A program made the translations under genes and the position numbers. A stretch of DNA of 64,000 nt from an uncultured Candidatus Saccharibacteria bacterium. GTDB lineage: Bacteria > Patescibacteriota > Saccharimonadia > Saccharimonadales > Saccharimonadaceae. The stretch is from assembly GCA_938036825.1 (NCBI GenBank), contig CALHWD010000020.1, positions 1-64,000 on the forward strand, written 5' to 3'. The notes under the pieces are model-generated. The model did no database searches, was not told the DNA's origin, and saw only the letters and a list, made by a program, of their open reading frames with translations. Shown one piece after another: positions 25,584-33,481 of this stretch (its first letter is position 1; each line of letters begins with the position of its first letter).

Positions 25584-26753
25584 ATGATACAGTCTATTCC
25601 ATTTTTGAAATTTCTCTCGCCACGCAATCTTGCTATCGCTGGTATGGTTGCGCTGGTTGGTATTGGCTTGTGGCGGATTCCGTCCGTCCATGCAGCGTCG
25701 CGCCAGCCAGGTAGTGGTGAGCATATTATCACATTGCACGAGGGCACGGCCAAGCGTGGGTTCTACACTAAGGCGACTACCTTGCGTGATGCGTTGCGTG
25801 AGGCAAATGTGCGACTTGATGACAAAGACCGCACTGAGCCTGAGCTTGATACACCACTAGAGAGTGCCTCGTACGAAGTAAATATCTATCGAGCGCGACC
25901 AGTGGTGATCCGCGATGGTGGGGCAGATACGAAGCTTATTACCGCTTATCGCACAGGCAAGCAGATTGCAGAGCAGGCGGGTATTCCACTGCACGATGAA
26001 GACCAAGCGGTGCTGGCTCGCTCGCGCGATATCATTGCTGATGGGGCGGCAGAGGTGATGACAATCCGCCGCGCAACGCCCTTTACGCTCGTATTTTATG
26101 GCAAAACCATCCAGGCATATACGATGGAGAAGACGGTCGGTGCAATGCTTAAGGCTAAGAAAATCACTCTAGGCGCTGATGATACGCTATCGGTGCCAGC
26201 TAGCGCGCCACTAACGGCTGGTATGACGGTAGAGCTCTGGCGTAATGGCAAGCAGACGGTCACAGTAGAGGAAGAAGTCGACTTCAAGACGGAGGAGATT
26301 AAGGATGCCGACCGCGAGCGTGGCAAAAAAGAAGTCAAGACCGAGGGCAAAAAAGGCAAGAAGGCCGTGACATACGAGATTATTATGAAGAATGGCCGCG
26401 AAGAGTCGCGCAAGCAGCTCAGTAGTGTGGTAACGCAAGAGCCAGTCAATCGGGTCGAGATCGTTGGGACGAAGAAGAAGTCAGTTGATACTACCTTTAG
26501 TGGTGACTTTGCAGGGGCACTAGCAAAACTACGTAGCTGTGAAGGGGGGTACACCTCAAATACTGGCAATGGTTACTACGGTGCGTACCAATTTGACATC
26601 AAGACCTGGGGTGGCTTTGGTGGCTATGCCAATGCAGCAGAAGCACCACCAGAGGTCCAAGACCAAAAAGCTTGGGAAACGTACCAGCGTCGTGGTTGGC
26701 AACCCTGGCCAACATGTAAGAATAAGATGGGGCTGCAAGACATCTACCGCTAG
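25584..26753 (+). CDS. Secreted G5-domain protein with Rpf (transglycosylase-like) domain
   Basis: Resuscitation-promoting-factor-type muralytic enzyme. I start at ATG 25584 because TGC-TATACT at about 25549-25554 would lie inside a longer TTG-initiated frame. The 389-residue protein has a signal peptide (1-37, cleavage near SVHA-AS), three DUF348/YabE repeats (47-104, 106-164, 165-221), a G5 domain with a Lys-rich insertion (about 222-306) and the Rpf domain (316-389). The Rpf domain shows LRSCEGGYTSNTGNGYYGAY with catalytic Glu320 and the paired Cys319 and Cys369. A paralog with a different C-terminal domain follows 21 bases downstream. Confidence 0.9.
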   Translation: MIQSIPFLKFLSPRNLAIAGMVALVGIGLWRIPSVHAASRQPGSGEHIITLHEGTAKRGFYTKATTLRDALREANVRLDDKDRTEPELDTPLESASYEVNIYRARPVVIRDGGADTKLITAYRTGKQIAEQAGIPLHDEDQAVLARSRDIIADGAAEVMTIRRATPFTLVFYGKTIQAYTMEKTVGAMLKAKKITLGADDTLSVPASAPLTAGMTVELWRNGKQTVTVEEEVDFKTEEIKDADRERGKKEVKTEGKKGKKAVTYEIIMKNGREESRKQLSSVVTQEPVNRVEIVGTKKKSVDTTFSGDFAGALAKLRSCEGGYTSNTGNGYYGAYQFDIKTWGGFGGYANAAEAPPEVQDQKAWETYQRRGWQPWPTCKNKMGLQDIYR

Positions 26754-26774
26754 CAGTCTAGCTAAGAGAACGAG

Positions 26775-27821
26775 ATGATTACGAAGAGCCTCCATCATCT
26801 GTGGCAGCATCGTCAACCAATGATTGCCTGCTTGCTGGGGCTGAGTGTCATAAGCGGCCTTGTCCTGGCAAACTATGCTTCGGCCCAGAGCCCAGCAGCA
26901 GTGCCAGCTCGACTTGTTACTGTAGTAGAGAATGGTCGAGAGCGTGCTGTGTACTCGACTGCTTCGTCTGTGCGGGAGCTGATTACTACCTCAGGTATGA
27001 AGATTGATGCCTCGCATGACTCCGTTTCGCCCCACCTTGATGCGTCGCTAGCGCAGGCAGCACCAACAGTGACAATCCAGCGTGCTCGATTAGTCACTGT
27101 AATAGATGGTAAGAAACGTTCTCGTGTGCTTACCGCAGCACAAACGCCGCAGGATATTGCCAAGGCGGCTGGTATGGTACTCTACCGCGAGGATAGAGTC
27201 AGTTTTCAGACACCTGGCAACATCGCACTGGACGGGCCAAGTGAGATGATGACGATTCACCGTGCACCAACACATACAGTAACGGCGGAAGAGCCGATTG
27301 CATTTGCGACTGAGACAATCAAAGACAAGCAGCAGTTCATCGGTAGCAAAACAATTAAGCGAGTTGGCCAGCCAGGCATTCGCCGTTTGACCTATACAGT
27401 CGAGATGAAGGATGGTGCTGAGGTGCAACGCCGCCTAACAGCGCAAACAGTGGTAAAGCAGCCGACTGCGCAAGTAGAAGTAGTTGGGACCAAGCCTAAG
27501 AATCCATTGACGAAGAGCAAGGGTGCGCATCACTTTACTGACAGCAAAGGGGTGAGCCACCGCGAGACATACTACGATTTGCCGATGAACGTTGCCATGC
27601 GTAACTGTGGTGGCGGCACTTACACCATTCGCGGTGATGGGGCTAAGGTCGATAAAGACGGCTACATCCTCGTGGCGGCGAATTATAGCAACTACCCGCG
27701 CTGCTCGGTGGTTGAAACAAGCATGGGTCCAGGCAAAGTGTACGATACTGGTAGCTTTGCCACTAAACACCCACATGGCTTTGACCTCGCGACGGATTGG
27801 ACGAAGGCAGACGGCAAGTAG
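26775..27821 (+). CDS. Secreted G5-domain protein with 3D/double-psi barrel-like domain
   Basis: A 348-residue wall protein: signal peptide (1-37, NYASA-QSP), two DUF348 repeats (46-104, 105-163), a G5 domain (165-239) and a C-terminal domain (262-348). The last has TYYDLPMNVAMRNCGGG, two Cys, and METS-type VETSMGPGKVYDTG then HGFDLATDWT, resembling the 3D/double-psi barrel domain of YabE/YocH-like lytic enzymes. The DUF348-G5 part is homologous to the preceding gene, so the pair arose by duplication and exchange of the C-terminal catalytic domain. Substrate is presumably peptidoglycan. Confidence 0.85.
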   Translation: MITKSLHHLWQHRQPMIACLLGLSVISGLVLANYASAQSPAAVPARLVTVVENGRERAVYSTASSVRELITTSGMKIDASHDSVSPHLDASLAQAAPTVTIQRARLVTVIDGKKRSRVLTAAQTPQDIAKAAGMVLYREDRVSFQTPGNIALDGPSEMMTIHRAPTHTVTAEEPIAFATETIKDKQQFIGSKTIKRVGQPGIRRLTYTVEMKDGAEVQRRLTAQTVVKQPTAQVEVVGTKPKNPLTKSKGAHHFTDSKGVSHRETYYDLPMNVAMRNCGGGTYTIRGDGAKVDKDGYILVAANYSNYPRCSVVETSMGPGKVYDTGSFATKHPHGFDLATDWTKADGK

Positions 27822-28025
27822 ATACTGCGCAGAATTCTGATATATTTATTGTGCCGCTGCGATGGTCTTAGCGTATAGTTGTTCGAATGTCTTCTTTTTA
27901 CCCTGACCTTGTCCACCAAATCGTTTGCCGCTCCGTCGACGGAAGTTCTTGCCATGATGTCACAGTATATTGGTTTACACAATATTATTTCACTTTAGCT
28001 ACTATTTTTTATATTTTTTCATCCC
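27822..28025. other. Pyrimidine-rich intergenic region
   Basis: No gene. From about 27985 the plus strand becomes rich in T and C and poor in G, up to and past the palindrome at 28026-28057, before switching to the opposite bias after 28110. Confidence 0.5.
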
Positions 28026-28057
28026 AACTATAGTACAAATCGATTTGTACTATAGTT
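28026..28057. repeat. Perfect 32-bp palindrome without spacer
   Basis: The left half AACTATAGTACAAATC is followed directly by its exact reverse complement GATTTGTACTATAGTT. Sixteen-base arms with no loop are far beyond chance in this length. There is no T-run after it, so it is not an ordinary terminator. A dimeric protein site, a recombination or replication site, or a double-strand RNA hairpin are all open. Confidence 0.9.
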
Positions 28058-28131
28058 ACCCTGTTTTTCCCCTGTTACGGTCGGTTCTTTTTCTCTTCTT
28101 TTATATATTTATATATAATAGGAGAGAAATC

Positions 28132-28416
28132 GATATGGTTGGAGATGGATGTATAGAGATATAGGTAAAAATAGAGATAGAGAGTAGAGATAAATAGTGA
28201 AAAGATAAAGATAAATAAAGAAATAGAAAGATAAGTAAATAGAGATAGAAATAAGAGAGTAAATAGAGATAAGTAGAGAAATATAGAGAAAGAGATATAC
28301 AGATATATAGATATAGAGATGGATATAGAAATAGATAGAGAAATATGAGAGAAAGAGAGATGGTTATAAAGATATGAATAGATAAAGAAGGAGAAGATAG
28401 AATATAAGAATTATGA
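28132..28416 (+). repeat. 285-base tract with a single cytosine (degenerate AGATA repeats)
   Basis: The plus strand consists of A, G and some T in loose AGATA/AGAAATA units, with one C at 28300. It carries no reading frame. It follows a T/C-rich stretch, so strand composition flips sharply near 28110. Possible roles include an R-loop or triplex-forming element, an unwinding region, or a decayed microsatellite. Confidence 0.85.
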
Positions 28417-28482
28417 CAAAAAGAAATTCTTCTTATAGAAGGTATCAGTCAGTTATGCAGAGTATACTATTGCTAACCCTGG

Positions 28483-28488
28483 TATAAT
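28483..28488 (+). promoter_or_regulatory. Extended -10 box of rsmA
   Basis: TGG-TATAAT, 6 bases before the ATG at 28495. Confidence 0.7.
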
Positions 28489-28494
28489 ACAACT

Positions 28495-29286
28495 ATGGCA
28501 TTACAAAACAAAAAATCTCTAGGGCAGCATTGGCTCAAAGACCCGGATATACTAGCGGCGATTGCCGATACAGCGGCACTAACTCTTGATGATACAGTAT
28601 TGGAGATTGGCCCGGGACTTGGCACATTGACGAGCCGACTCCTGGCCAGAGCGGGCAAAGTAACCGCGGTAGAGTACGACGCAGACCTCGCGCGTAAGCT
28701 GCCAGGGCAATTCCCTGGCAAGCAATTAACAGTCGTACATGAGGATATTCTGCAGTTTGACCTCAGCCGGCTTCCCGCTGGCTATGTCGTGGTAGCAAAT
28801 GTGCCGTATTATATTACGAGCAAGATTGTCCAAAAGCTGCTGACGGCGGAGAATAAGCCGCGCCGCACAGTACTGCTGGTGCAGAAGGAGGTGGCTGAGC
28901 GAATTGCCGCTGAGCCCGGTGCAATGAGCCTATTAGGAGTGAGCGCTCAGCTCTATGCTGAGGCGAAGCAAGGCCCAGTGGTACCGCGCCAATTCTTTGT
29001 GCCACCGCCCAAGGTAGATTCGCAGGTAGTGGTGCTTGAGACGCGCACTCAGCCTCTCGTGTCGTCAGCGGACGAAAAGGACTTCTTCCGCGTGGTGCGG
29101 GCGGGCTTTGTAGCTAAGCGCAAGAAGCTGCGCAGTGCACTTGCGGCAGGCCTTGCACTAGATAAGACAGAAATCGAGACGATACTACAGAACGCTGGTA
29201 TATCGCCAGACTGGCGGGCAGAGGATGTGTCGATTGCCCAGTGGCTACAAATTATGAATGCTTGGCGACAGCACGGCAAGCTGTAA
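28495..29286 (+). CDS. rsmA: 16S rRNA dimethyladenosine transferase RsmA/KsgA
   Basis: Dimethylates two adjacent adenosines in the 3' hairpin of 16S rRNA late in 30S assembly, using S-adenosylmethionine. The 263-residue protein shows KKSLGQHWLKDPDILAAI, the SAM site DTVLEIGPGLGTLTSRLL, VEYDADLARKL, the catalytic NVPYYITS (NLPY motif with Leu to Val), VQKEVAERI and FVPPPKVDSQVV. Normal length. Its last 35 bases overlap the 3' end of the convergent gene. Likely leaderless. Confidence 0.95.
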   Translation: MALQNKKSLGQHWLKDPDILAAIADTAALTLDDTVLEIGPGLGTLTSRLLARAGKVTAVEYDADLARKLPGQFPGKQLTVVHEDILQFDLSRLPAGYVVVANVPYYITSKIVQKLLTAENKPRRTVLLVQKEVAERIAAEPGAMSLLGVSAQLYAEAKQGPVVPRQFFVPPPKVDSQVVVLETRTQPLVSSADEKDFFRVVRAGFVAKRKKLRSALAAGLALDKTEIETILQNAGISPDWRAEDVSIAQWLQIMNAWRQHGKL

Positions 29287-30052
29287 TGAGTGTATGCTTG
29301 ATAGAGTCAGTACGAGCAAAAATATAGCCTGGTGAATCTATTGTCCATGGTGAACCATCTAATGCGCACACAGCACAGCCGAGCTGTTGTGTAAGAAAAG
29401 AGCTTGCACAGACGTCCCAGGGGTTTGTTTGAATATTGATAATGCCATCGAGCCTCCCCAGAGCAACAAACAGGCTTGCAAGTGAACTATTGAGTGATAG
29501 AAGCATATAGTCTGTATGCTGCTGTAGATATGAAATAATCTGAATATGCTTTTGTTTCATGGCTAGTGGCAATTTGGCGGTCGTGCCAAGATCGACATCG
29601 ATGGTTGTTCCAGGTAGCGCCGGAGTAGGAACGAATGGTTGGTTACCTTCAAACACACCAGCACCAACTGACCAGTAATAGTTGCTATCCATAAAATTAA
29701 TCACACAGCTTGCAACCAAGTGACCGTTGATTGCAAGTGCAATGTTAGTGCAGTACAGATAGATATGACGGCTAAGATTGTTCGTTCCGCATAATGGATC
29801 AATAATCCAGACACGTCCATTGCCTATTGTAGTGTCTGTATGCTCTTCTTCACTGAGGATTTTATCGCTCGGAAAATATTGATGAATCGTTTTGACTATC
29901 TGCCGCTCAATGGCGATATCTAAGTCGGTCGTTGTATCATTGGGGTGTGCTTTAATGGTGTAGATATGATTGGCTTGATGGGTGGATTGATGTATTGCTA
30001 AAATCTCTGGTGCAATAACTGAAAAAAATGTTGCTTCACGATGAAATGACAT
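29252..30052 (-). CDS. Inositol monophosphatase-family protein with altered metal site
   Basis: Family enzymes are Mg-dependent sugar or inositol phosphatases. The 266-residue protein keeps ILSEEEH (Glu ligands 68-70), WIIDPLCGTNN (82-92) and PWDVCASSF (Asp213). In the usual WxxDPxDGT motif the second Asp is Cys88 here, which removes a metal ligand and general-base contact. This may mean altered activity or a non-enzymatic role. Codons are more AT-rich than in neighbouring genes. The 3' end overlaps rsmA by 35 bases. It is transcribed divergently from the next gene across 14 bases. Confidence 0.8.
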   Translation of the reverse strand: MSFHREATFFSVIAPEILAIHQSTHQANHIYTIKAHPNDTTTDLDIAIERQIVKTIHQYFPSDKILSEEEHTDTTIGNGRVWIIDPLCGTNNLSRHIYLYCTNIALAINGHLVASCVINFMDSNYYWSVGAGVFEGNQPFVPTPALPGTTIDVDLGTTAKLPLAMKQKHIQIISYLQQHTDYMLLSLNSSLASLFVALGRLDGIINIQTNPWDVCASSFLTQQLGCAVCALDGSPWTIDSPGYIFARTDSIKHTLITACRAVAKHS

Positions 30053-30066
30053 GATATATAGTATAT
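30053..30066. promoter_or_regulatory. 14-base divergent leaderless promoter
   Basis: The whole space between two divergent ATGs is GATATATAGTATAT. It contains a minus-strand TATACT (30065-30060) 7 bases from the minus ATG and a plus-strand TATATA (30055-30060) 6 bases from the plus ATG. The element is nearly self-complementary. Confidence 0.55.
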
Positions 30067-30810
30067 ATGATTAGACAAGATCAGCCTACTTGCTTTCCGT
30101 CAGAACTCCTCGTTAGCGTGTCATCGCGTAGTGATGGCACAATGCTCGACCGCACACTGGGTGAAACACATCACTCGCAGGTGGTGGCACACCGACAGGC
30201 CTTTTGCCAGGCGAGTGGGGCTGCGTATGCAGACGTGGTGTATCAGCGGGTTGTCTATGGCGCAGGCCGCAGCTATGCCCAGCTCTGCGAGGTCGATAGC
30301 GGCGCAACGACTCGCCCCACTGCGGAGGTGGTAGCCGACGGCCTCGTAACGCGTTCGCCTGGGGTGGGGCTGCTGTTGCCGGTGGCCGATTGTGTGGCGA
30401 CGGTGCTGTATGATCCGGTGCAGCGGGTGCTCGCGCTATTGCATCTGGGGCGGCATTCGACACTCTCGCCACTGCTTGTCCGGACAATTGATCGCCTCGT
30501 CCACGAAGGCTCTCGGGTGGAGGATATCATTGTCTGGATGAGCCCGAGCGCGCAGCGGCAGAGCTATGTGATGCAGTATTTTGACCAGGCAGCCGACCGA
30601 GCTTGGCATCCCTTTTGCTCGCACGACGCTGATGGTATCCATCTTGACCTGCCGGGCTTTAATGCTGCTGCGTGCCAGCGCGCGGGCATTGCGCCGCACA
30701 ATATCCACATCTCGCAGATTGATACAGTAACGAGCCCCGAGTACTTCTCGCACACAGCGGGTGACACTGGTGGGCGGTTTGCGGTGCTAGCAATGATGCG
30801 AGAAAAGTAA
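30067..30810 (+). CDS. YfiH/LACC1 (polyphenol oxidase) family protein
   Basis: Family members are multi-activity purine nucleoside enzymes with a Zn site, previously called laccases. The 247-residue protein has the substrate loop LLLPVADCVATVLYDP with the Cys ligand and the LHLGRHSTLSPLL segment, where the usual HAGWRG motif is degenerate (HLGRHS), then FCSHDADGIHLDLPGFN and a C-terminal HTAGDTGGRFAVLAMM like the family's SYRRDGxxxGR end. Length is normal. Metal and active-site details differ from the standard motif, so activity is uncertain. Confidence 0.78.
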   Translation: MIRQDQPTCFPSELLVSVSSRSDGTMLDRTLGETHHSQVVAHRQAFCQASGAAYADVVYQRVVYGAGRSYAQLCEVDSGATTRPTAEVVADGLVTRSPGVGLLLPVADCVATVLYDPVQRVLALLHLGRHSTLSPLLVRTIDRLVHEGSRVEDIIVWMSPSAQRQSYVMQYFDQAADRAWHPFCSHDADGIHLDLPGFNAAACQRAGIAPHNIHISQIDTVTSPEYFSHTAGDTGGRFAVLAMMREK

Positions 30811-30970
30811 CGGCAATCCGCAGATAGCCGAACGTCAAACTTCTCCGCGGTGTAGCTGCGTCGGCTACTCCCATATACCTTGCAATATATAATTACATCA
30901 GCTATTCTGTGATAAGAAAAGGTTTGCCCATCAATCGGCTGTGGGTGGATACAAGAGAAGGAGTATGATC

Positions 30971-31633
30971 ATGGGATGGTTCAAAAATTCGTTTGGCATT
31001 GGGGCTGGTGTAACGCTGGGAGATATGGCAGCTCAGACTGGTGTGGCTATGGCAGTTGATATTATTGATGGATCGACTAAGAAGCTGCAGGATGACTATC
31101 GCATAGAGCATTTTGACCCAATTGTCCGCGACGATATTTCGCACATTATTGCACGAAGCGCACTGAGTGAGATGTCATATCCCTTTCCTACCGAGCTTGA
31201 TTCCAATGCGAAGACCGCGCAGCAGCCAGGGGAGAGAAACAGCTTCGTGCGGCGGCACAAGATCGCCGTCGGTATAACTGGTGCGCTTGTCCTGGTGGCA
31301 ATATGCAACCCCAAGCAAAGCGCCATCGTATTGCTTATTGGGCTGTGGCTGCTGATTGTTGCCGTCGGTATCACCATATTCAAAAAAGCAAGCCGCACTG
31401 CCACAGGCATGATGGTTGGTGCACTCAGTGCGCCAAAGCAGCAGCTTATCAAGGATGGCCAGCAGTATTGGCGTATTCGCGAATATGTGCGCCAAGCCCT
31501 GGCTGCATCTGAGCTCAGCCCACAAGATGCTGTGCTAAAGCTTAGTCGCACCCAACTTGGGCAGCAATTCCCAGATACAGTGGAAGAGATCGAGGCAAAC
31601 GCCTTTTACTACAAGCAAAAACTGCAGCAATAA
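30971..31633 (+). CDS. Membrane protein of unknown function with two helices
   Basis: A 220-residue protein: glycine-rich N terminus (WFKNSFGIGAGVTLGDMAAQ), a basic stretch, then two close membrane helices (about 95-130) and a cytoplasmic helical C terminus ending in KLQQ. I chose ATG 30971 because GAAGGAG lies 7 bases upstream; GTG 30941 and ATG 30965 are earlier or too close. The cupin gene follows after 20 bases with its own AAGGAG, so the two form an operon. Not recognised. Confidence 0.65.
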   Translation: MGWFKNSFGIGAGVTLGDMAAQTGVAMAVDIIDGSTKKLQDDYRIEHFDPIVRDDISHIIARSALSEMSYPFPTELDSNAKTAQQPGERNSFVRRHKIAVGITGALVLVAICNPKQSAIVLLIGLWLLIVAVGITIFKKASRTATGMMVGALSAPKQQLIKDGQQYWRIREYVRQALAASELSPQDAVLKLSRTQLGQQFPDTVEEIEANAFYYKQKLQQ

Positions 31634-31653
31634 GCGAATAAAAGGAGCAACCC

Positions 31654-32001
31654 ATGCGCATTATCAAACGTCCAGCAACCACCATCCCTAAAGAATCTGC
31701 CCACGGCGGCAGTGGAGCACGCAAAGTCTATGTGTCGGCTGAGTACGCCACAAGCCCATATTGCGAGGCGATCACCCATGGTTGGCTGCCTGCAGGCGCG
31801 ACCTTTGACTGGCATGACCACCCCGGTGTCGAGGAAACGATGATTGTCCTCAAGGGCAGTGGTGAGGTGTCTGACGCAGATGGTACATACACCTACAATC
31901 CAGGCGACGTCTTTATTTTCCCACCCGATACGCAGCACAAGATCCACAACCCAGGGCCAGACGAACATGAGATGATATTCGTGCGTATCACGGGGAAGTA
32001 G
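31654..32001 (+). CDS. Small single-domain cupin protein
   Basis: A 115-residue beta-barrel protein. Cupin motif 1 reads GATFDWHDHPGVEETMIVLKG (two His and a Glu as metal ligands) and motif 2 reads GDVFIFPPDTQHKIHNPG (third His). Such small cupins bind metal and act as isomerases, dioxygenases or sugar-binding proteins. The specific function is not readable. AAAGGAG 6 bases upstream of ATG. Its stop adjoins the stop of the convergent transporter gene with no spacer. Confidence 0.87.
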   Translation: MRIIKRPATTIPKESAHGGSGARKVYVSAEYATSPYCEAITHGWLPAGATFDWHDHPGVEETMIVLKGSGEVSDADGTYTYNPGDVFIFPPDTQHKIHNPGPDEHEMIFVRITGK

Positions 32002-32844
32002 TTATTTCCACACGATACAGGCAAGACCGAGTGTCGCTAGCGTCGTCGCGAGGATCTTTTGTCGTGGGTGATCACGCTCACCAAGCAATAATGCTCCGAG
32101 TATCATGATGATAATAACCCCAGTCCCAGAAATGAAACTCGTGATGCTCACTAGCCCTGTACTAAGGGCAAGCACAAAACAATGTGCAGACAAAGCCCGA
32201 AATGTCATGAGCAGATAGGTCTTCTTTTGACAAAAGAGCTGACGATCAATTGGTCGTTTGAGCACCAGAACAATACCCCACAGAAGCGGTGTTGCGATAT
32301 ATGCCATAAGTGTCATATAGGTAACGTAGCCAACAGAAGTCACAAGCTTTTTCTCAACAATGTTCAAACAGGCAATTGTCATAGCGCAGCTCACAGCCCA
32401 CGCAACACCAGCTCGGGTGGTCTTGCGTGATCCTCGCTGACGAATGATGAAGGCAGCCATGAAGATAAGCCCACCACCAACAATTTGGAGAAACGAGACA
32501 TATTCTCCAAGGAGAATGACACCAAGGATGGTCACAAAGAGTAGCCGTACATTATACAAAACCGAATGGACACCTGCCTCGAGACGCTGCAATGACAGCG
32601 TATTGGTAATATGGAGCGCTATGGTGAGACTTAACGCCAGACACAAGAGGAAACCTACCTCATCAGTCATAGCACTGAGATGAAGTGGTACGAACCACGA
32701 TACAATAATAATCGGGAGAGCAATACCTGTCTGCATGAGTGCAGCCTGCACCCAAGGATCGGCGCGTCGACTCAGTGAGCGGCGCAGCACCAGATTGTAC
32801 CCGACAAGCCCAACGAGATGGAGAATAAGGAAACTATACCACAT
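32002..32844 (-). CDS. EamA/DMT-superfamily transporter
   Basis: A 280-residue protein with about ten membrane helices in two repeats (EamA domains about 5-135 and 148-278). The conserved second-half ending is visible: ALSTGLVSITSFISGTGVIIIMILGALLLGERDHPRQK, equivalent to the usual GExx motif at the end of each repeat; the first repeat has ILGVILLGEYVSFLQI. Substrate unknown; drug or metabolite export is typical of the superfamily. The next minus-strand gene ends 3 bases upstream, so it may be the last gene of a minus-strand transcript from the unusual island. Confidence 0.85.
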   Translation of the reverse strand: MWYSFLILHLVGLVGYNLVLRRSLSRRADPWVQAALMQTGIALPIIIVSWFVPLHLSAMTDEVGFLLCLALSLTIALHITNTLSLQRLEAGVHSVLYNVRLLFVTILGVILLGEYVSFLQIVGGGLIFMAAFIIRQRGSRKTTRAGVAWAVSCAMTIACLNIVEKKLVTSVGYVTYMTLMAYIATPLLWGIVLVLKRPIDRQLFCQKKTYLLMTFRALSAHCFVLALSTGLVSITSFISGTGVIIIMILGALLLGERDHPRQKILATTLATLGLACIVWK

Positions 32845-32847
32845 AAG

Positions 32848-33456
32848 TTAGTGATGTTCTGGCCGATTCCTTAACTGCTTCAATGTTGTGTATAAATCCA
32901 GCGGTGTTAGCGCATGAGGCGGCCGTTGGTCCTTCTGAGATACCTCTGGTTGATGGCTATTGTTGGGCAGAGATGCGACGCTCAGCGGGCTACGAAGCCA
33001 GCGCACGTACTGGGCAAGCGACTCAGCGGCGTAGCGCAAATCGACAATCTCGGGGTCGGAATAGAACTCGATGCTATCAGGCCCAATCTCAGTAATCAGA
33101 CCAGCGACGGGTGTGTAAAACGTTACATCTGGGTTGCGTGGGCAGGTAGGCATCGTCGCAAGCGTGCCACTACAGCGCGATATATCAACGAGGAGATGTT
33201 CCGCAATAGTCGTCTGTGATTCGTGCGCAGGAGGAATATGTGGTACTCGGTTGATGACAACCCGATTGGCGAGCTGTGGTGGTAATTGATATGCAATATC
33301 ACCACGCGCCGGTAGCGGTATAACTGGTGTTTTGTTTGCAGCATAGAGGACGCGATCTGGGTTGATTGCGAGGCCAGCCAGTGGCATTGTTGCCGCCTGA
33401 TCTGGTAGCAGCGTTTCGACAGTAGGCGTGAGGTGGTCGGGAAGTCGTACAGCCAT
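32848..33456 (-). CDS. Hypothetical protein next to twin HTH regulators
   Basis: A 202-residue soluble protein starting MAVRLPDHLTPTVETLL. I start at 33456 because TGG-TACAAT (33472-33467) lies 10 bases upstream; the frame is open to 33696 but that would overlap the regulator gene and the promoter. Residues 66-145 look mixed alpha/beta, with IAEHLLVDISRCSGTLATMP and SIEFYSDPEIVDLRYAAES; the C terminus is Pro/Gln-rich. No family recognised. Located just downstream of the two multi-HTH genes. Confidence 0.6.
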   Translation of the reverse strand: MAVRLPDHLTPTVETLLPDQAATMPLAGLAINPDRVLYAANKTPVIPLPARGDIAYQLPPQLANRVVINRVPHIPPAHESQTTIAEHLLVDISRCSGTLATMPTCPRNPDVTFYTPVAGLITEIGPDSIEFYSDPEIVDLRYAAESLAQYVRWLRSPLSVASLPNNSHQPEVSQKDQRPPHALTPLDLYTTLKQLRNRPEHH

Positions 33457-33481
33457 GATAAATACTATTGTACCATCGTTT

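Noticed and set aside
27970..28164. Small Phe/Tyr-rich frame across the palindrome
   Set aside because: It is produced by the T/C-rich tract, has no ribosome site and reads through the perfect palindrome.
28026..28416. Classical oriC
   Set aside because: AT-rich and asymmetric, but no DnaA-box consensus, no dnaA gene nearby and no change of gene orientation; kept only as an unexplained element.
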